Assembly: GCA_913020685.1 (NCBI GenBank)
Contig: CAJWAY010000048.1
Coordinates: 1 to 8,725, forward strand
DNA: 8,725 bases
Reading direction: 5' to 3'
From: an uncultured Flavobacteriaceae bacterium
Lineage (GTDB): Bacteria; Bacteroidota; Bacteroidia; Flavobacteriales; Flavobacteriaceae
A model generated the notes under the pieces. That model worked only from the letters and a program-made list of their open reading frames with translations, was not told the DNA's origin and made no database searches. Positions 5,713-8,725 of the stretch are shown piece after piece (position 1 is the stretch's first letter; the number at the start of each line of letters is the position of its first letter). The position numbers and the translations under genes were made by a program.

Positions 5713-7299
5713 TTGAAAAAAAATTTTTTCATTTTATTGGTTACATTAATGATCGTATCCTTGGTTGCCGTTATTATGGTTCAGGCGTATTGGATAAATA
5801 GTGCATTTGAAAACAAGGAAGAGGAGTTCTCTTTGGCTGTTAGTCAGTCTCTCCAATCCGTATCTAATAAAGTTCAAGATTTAGAGATTTCAAATTACAT
5901 CAGTGCTTACCAACAATTAATCGATTCAATTGGTACGCCTAATGAGTCAAACTTCACTGATGTATTTTTATTTGTCGATAATGATGATGATATTACTTCG
6001 AATTTGACTTCTTTTTACGCATTTGGAATACTGCAAGAGGACTACAACATTAATCTTTCAGATATAAACCCTGAATTTGGAAATGATAATTTGAAGGATT
6101 TTAAAAAAGTCAAGACAACAACCATATTGAGTAAGGATAAAATCTTTAACCGAGAGAACAGGGTTGCTACATCAATCACCAAATTGAAATCGGTTGAAAG
6201 AATGAGTGTTTTTGATCAAGAGATTTTTCGTTCGGCTTACCTAGATTATTCCTCGACGATACCTGTACACAAGCGAATTAGAACCGATGAATTGGGGCTG
6301 CTTTTGGATAGAGAATTTAGAGCTAGAAATATTCTAACCTCATATGAATTTGGCATATATAATAATGGCCTTGCCACGAAGGTGAAATCCAATGAATATA
6401 TTGAAGATCAAAAAGGGTCAAGATATGAAACCCCAATTTTTACTCAAGAAAATGGTCAAACCCCATACAAATTACTTGTTACTTTTCCAGACAGAGATGA
6501 ATTTGTTTTTTCCTCTATTTTGAGCGTGGCAGGATTATCAATTTTTCTCACACTATTTATTCTCATCGTATCTACTACAGCAATCTATCAAATCATCCAA
6601 CAGAAAAAAGTTTCGGAGATGAAATCAGATTTTATTAACAATATGTCTCATGAGTTTAAAACCCCAATAGCTACTATCAATTTGGCTTTGGATGCAATTT
6701 CAAACCCCAAAATACAAAACACAAAGACTAAATTATTTAATTATCTCAAAATGATCAGAGAGGAAAATCAACGCATGCTTTCTCAAGTTGAAAACGTATT
6801 GATGATTTCGAGACTTGAAAAAAGTTCATCTCCTATTCAATTATCGGAGATAGATATTCATAATGCGGTTCAGGATGCGATCCATCGTGTCGACTTGATT
6901 ATAAAAAATCAAAAAGGGAGTATTTTTGTCCAACTTGATGCATTGCAGACTAGATTTAGGGGAAATTTGAACCATTTTACAAATCTTATTGTCAATTTGT
7001 TGGACAATGCTATAAAGTATTCTGATGGAACTCCTAAGATTAGCATCAGCACCTATGTTGAGGATAAGATGATTAATTTAAAAATTAAAGATCAAGGGAT
7101 TGGAATGGATGTAAATACTCAAAAACATATATTTGAGAAGTTTTTTCGTGAGCAAAGTGGTAATATTCACAATGTTAAAGGTCATGGCTTGGGACTTACA
7201 TACGTAAAAAAAATAGTTGAGCTCCACGGCGGAGACATAAAATTAATTAGTAAAATCGGTGAGGGGACAACTTTTTTAATTTCAGTACCAATCCTATAA
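5713..7299 (+). CDS. Membrane sensor histidine kinase (two-component system, RprX-like layout)
   Basis: This 528-residue kinase pairs with the regulator 22 bases downstream. An in-frame TAG at 5707-5709 makes TTG at 5713 the first possible start. It yields a sound N-terminal signal-anchor (MKKNFFILLVTLMIVSLVAV), whereas the next ATG, residue 13, would cut into that helix. A periplasmic sensor domain of about 235 residues (29-265) lies between this helix and a second one at about 267-292. The cytoplasmic part has the HisKA box with phospho-acceptor His313 (MSHEFKTP), the N box with Asn432 (NLLDNAIKYS), the G1 box DQGIGM (460-465), the F box IFEKFFRE and the G2 box GHGLGL (490-495). Only about 20 residues separate the second helix from His313, so there is no HAMP linker. 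Layout and family resemble RprX of Bacteroides. The signal is unknown; FGIYNNGLATKVKS in the sensor domain is a recurring segment in such kinases of this phylum. Confidence 0.93.
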   Translation: MKKNFFILLVTLMIVSLVAVIMVQAYWINSAFENKEEEFSLAVSQSLQSVSNKVQDLEISNYISAYQQLIDSIGTPNESNFTDVFLFVDNDDDITSNLTSFYAFGILQEDYNINLSDINPEFGNDNLKDFKKVKTTTILSKDKIFNRENRVATSITKLKSVERMSVFDQEIFRSAYLDYSSTIPVHKRIRTDELGLLLDREFRARNILTSYEFGIYNNGLATKVKSNEYIEDQKGSRYETPIFTQENGQTPYKLLVTFPDRDEFVFSSILSVAGLSIFLTLFILIVSTTAIYQIIQQKKVSEMKSDFINNMSHEFKTPIATINLALDAISNPKIQNTKTKLFNYLKMIREENQRMLSQVENVLMISRLEKSSSPIQLSEIDIHNAVQDAIHRVDLIIKNQKGSIFVQLDALQTRFRGNLNHFTNLIVNLLDNAIKYSDGTPKISISTYVEDKMINLKIKDQGIGMDVNTQKHIFEKFFREQSGNIHNVKGHGLGLTYVKKIVELHGGDIKLISKIGEGTTFLISVPIL

Positions 7300-7321
7300 T
7301 ATCATAAATATATTTTGACCT

Positions 7322-8041
7322 ATGAATGTTGAAAAAAAGAAAATTTTAATCGTAGAAGATGATTTCAACTTTGGAAATATTCTCAAAGACTATCTTATTC
7401 TCAATGATTATTTTGTCGTTTTAGCCAAAAATGGGATTGAGGGAATGGAAAAGTTTAAAAAAGAAAACTTTGACCTATGTATACTTGATGTAATGATGCC
7501 TTTTAAAGATGGTTTTAGCTTGGGAAAGGAGATTAGGGAAAAAAATGAAACTATTCCCCTGTTTTTTCTTTCAGCAAAAAATCTTAAGGAAGATGTCTTA
7601 CGAGGATTTAAAATCGGAGCCGATGATTATCTCACCAAACCCTTCGATTCCGAGGTGCTTCTTGCAAAAATAAAGGCCATTTTAAACCGTAAAAACCTTG
7701 TAAACATCCCTGAATCAAATATTTATGAATTTGATATCGGAAAATTTAAATTTAATTCAAAACTTCGATATTTATCTTTTCGTGAAGAGGATCCAATCAA
7801 ACTATCTCCAAAAGAAAATCAATTATTAAGACTTTTGGTATTACATTTTAACGATTTACTTCCAAGAGAAATTGCACTAAATAAAATTTGGAGGGATGAC
7901 AATTACTTTACATCTAGGAGTATGGATGTTTACATTGCAAAGTTGCGAAAATATTTAAAAACTGATAGTGAAGTTGAAATTCTTAATGTTCATGGGGAGG
8001 GTTTTAGGCTGGTTGTGAAAGGTACGAATACCAATTATTGA
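7322..8041 (+). CDS. OmpR/PhoB-family DNA-binding response regulator (RprY-like)
   Basis: This is a 239-residue cytoplasmic transcription regulator, presumed partner of the kinase that ends 22 bases upstream. The receiver domain spans about residues 6-122. The acidic pair Asp13-Asp14 (VEDD), phospho-acceptor Asp56 (LDVMMP), the switch Ser84 (FFLSAK) and Lys106 (TKPF) are all present. A winged-helix effector domain follows at about 132-235, marked by LSPKENQLLRLL, the recognition-helix region SRSMDVYIAKLRKYL and the wing segment ILNVHGEGFRLVV. Nothing required for phosphorylation or DNA binding appears to be missing. Target genes cannot be inferred from the window; no repeated operator was seen upstream of the pair. 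The TGA stop overlaps the 3' end of the opposite-strand recombinase gene by 7 bases. The ATG at 7322 lacks a Shine-Dalgarno sequence. Confidence 0.95.
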   Translation: MNVEKKKILIVEDDFNFGNILKDYLILNDYFVVLAKNGIEGMEKFKKENFDLCILDVMMPFKDGFSLGKEIREKNETIPLFFLSAKNLKEDVLRGFKIGADDYLTKPFDSEVLLAKIKAILNRKNLVNIPESNIYEFDIGKFKFNSKLRYLSFREEDPIKLSPKENQLLRLLVLHFNDLLPREIALNKIWRDDNYFTSRSMDVYIAKLRKYLKTDSEVEILNVHGEGFRLVVKGTNTNY

Positions 8042-8725
8042 TTTCTTGGATGAAATTTCTCTATCACTTTTTTCAAGTGTTTATTGTCCAGGTGGGTATA
8101 AATTTCTGTAGTAGTTATACTCTCATGTCCCATTAATAGTTGTATAGTCCTCAGGTCCGCACCATTTTCAAGTAAATGTGTTGCAAATGAGTGTCTTAAT
8201 GAGTGTGGACTTATTTTTTTCTCTATTCCTGCTTTTTTTGCAGAGTTTTTAACGATTGTAAAAATCATTGCTCGAGTTATTTTTTTACCATTTCTATTAA
8301 GGAACAGTATATCATAGTCTGTTTTTTTAATTTTTTTTAAGCTTCTGATTTCCTCTACATAAATTTGGATATACTTTTTCGAATAACTTCCAAGGGGAAC
8401 TAACCTTTCCTTGTCTCCCTTTCCATTTACCCTAATAATGTCTTCTTTAAAAAACACATTAGATAAAGTTAGGTTAACCAGTTCGCTAACTCTTAGACCA
8501 CTTCCATAAAGTGTTTCTATAATGGCTCTATTTCTATGGCCATTGGGACTTTGTAAATCAATGCTAAAAAGAATTTTTTCAATTTCAATTAAATTGAGTG
8601 TAGCCGGCAACTTTCTACCCAATTTAGGTCCTTCAATCAAGTCGGCTGGAGAGTTTGTTCTTAACTCTTCAAAAATCAGGAAATTGAAGAAACTCTTAAT
8701 AGAAGATATTTTTCTAGCTTGGCTG
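8035..8725 (-). CDS. xerD: Site-specific tyrosine recombinase XerD-like, 5' truncated at window edge
   Basis: This belongs to the Xer family of tyrosine recombinases, which resolve chromosome dimers at dif sites during division. The catalytic set is complete on the minus strand: Arg in GSGLRVSEL (codon 8493-8491), Lys in NGKGDKER (8421-8419), His and Arg in SPHSLRH, His in LLMGHESITTT and the nucleophile Tyr in EIYTHL (8100-8098). The frame stays open from the TTG at 8640 to the edge of the window. That extra stretch encodes ARKISSIKSFFNFLIFEEL and NSPADLIEGPKLGRKLP, the end of the SAM-like core-binding domain and the linker, so the gene starts outside and 8640 is not its start. About 229 codons are seen; the family has about 300, so some 70 N-terminal residues are missing. 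XerD is preferred over XerC or an integron or phage integrase because of the linker and catalytic blocks and the housekeeping context, but the paralogue is not certain. Confidence 0.85.
   Translation of the reverse strand, partial: SQARKISSIKSFFNFLIFEELRTNSPADLIEGPKLGRKLPATLNLIEIEKILFSIDLQSPNGHRNRAIIETLYGSGLRVSELVNLTLSNVFFKEDIIRVNGKGDKERLVPLGSYSKKYIQIYVEEIRSLKKIKKTDYDILFLNRNGKKITRAMIFTIVKNSAKKAGIEKKISPHSLRHSFATHLLENGADLRTIQLLMGHESITTTEIYTHLDNKHLKKVIEKFHPRNQ

Noticed and set aside
8035..8640. Reading the recombinase as a complete 201-residue integrase or a mobile-element gene
   Set aside because: The frame continues unbroken to 8725 with conserved Xer core-binding and linker residues, and no attachment site, repeat or cargo gene is present nearby.
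1..8725. CRISPR array, tRNA, rRNA, riboswitch, insertion sequence or novel defence system
   Set aside because: No spaced repeats, cloverleaf, transposase, terminal inverted repeats or unknown multi-gene cassette was seen; coding genes fill nearly the whole window and no gene-free stretch exceeds 80 bases.

Overview
The window is a compact, AT-rich, gene-dense stretch of chromosome that reads as a member of Bacteroidota, most likely class Flavobacteriia. Four things point there. The gene set and order (coaBC, DUF4835, recN, fabI, YbbR, coaE) match what I know of flavobacterial core chromosomes. The DUF4835 family is essentially confined to this phylum. No start codon is preceded by a Shine-Dalgarno sequence. 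Finally, an exact Bacteroidota-type promoter (TTTG, 20-base spacer, TATCTTTG) sits in front of recN.

Layout: bases 1-617 hold the C-terminal (CoaB) half of a truncated coaBC, overlapped by 8 bases by a secreted DUF4835 protein (610-1497). A 66-base gap carries the recN promoter. recN (1564-3216, TTG start), fabI (3249-4067), a membrane-anchored YbbR-domain protein (4097-5053) and coaE (5050-5634, ATGA overlap) follow on the same strand with 29-32 base gaps or an overlap, which suggests one transcription unit. After a 78-base gap come a sensor histidine kinase (5713-7299, TTG start) and its OmpR-family response regulator (7322-8041). The last gene is on the minus strand: a XerD-like tyrosine recombinase (8035-8725) that runs off the right edge and overlaps the regulator tail to tail by 7 bases.

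Functionally the region combines coenzyme A synthesis (coaBC, coaE), fatty acid elongation (fabI), double-strand break repair (recN), chromosome dimer resolution (xerD), two envelope proteins of uncertain role (DUF4835, YbbR) and one two-component system. Catalytic and binding motifs are intact in every recognised enzyme; I saw no frameshift, insertion sequence, tRNA, rRNA, CRISPR array or obvious sign of transfer.

I looked for a novel system and do not think one is present: this is conserved housekeeping sequence. The points worth a second look are regulatory and architectural: the recN promoter, two TTG starts, the HAMP-less kinase with an uncharacterised sensor domain, the convergent overlap, and the poorly understood DUF4835 and YbbR proteins.
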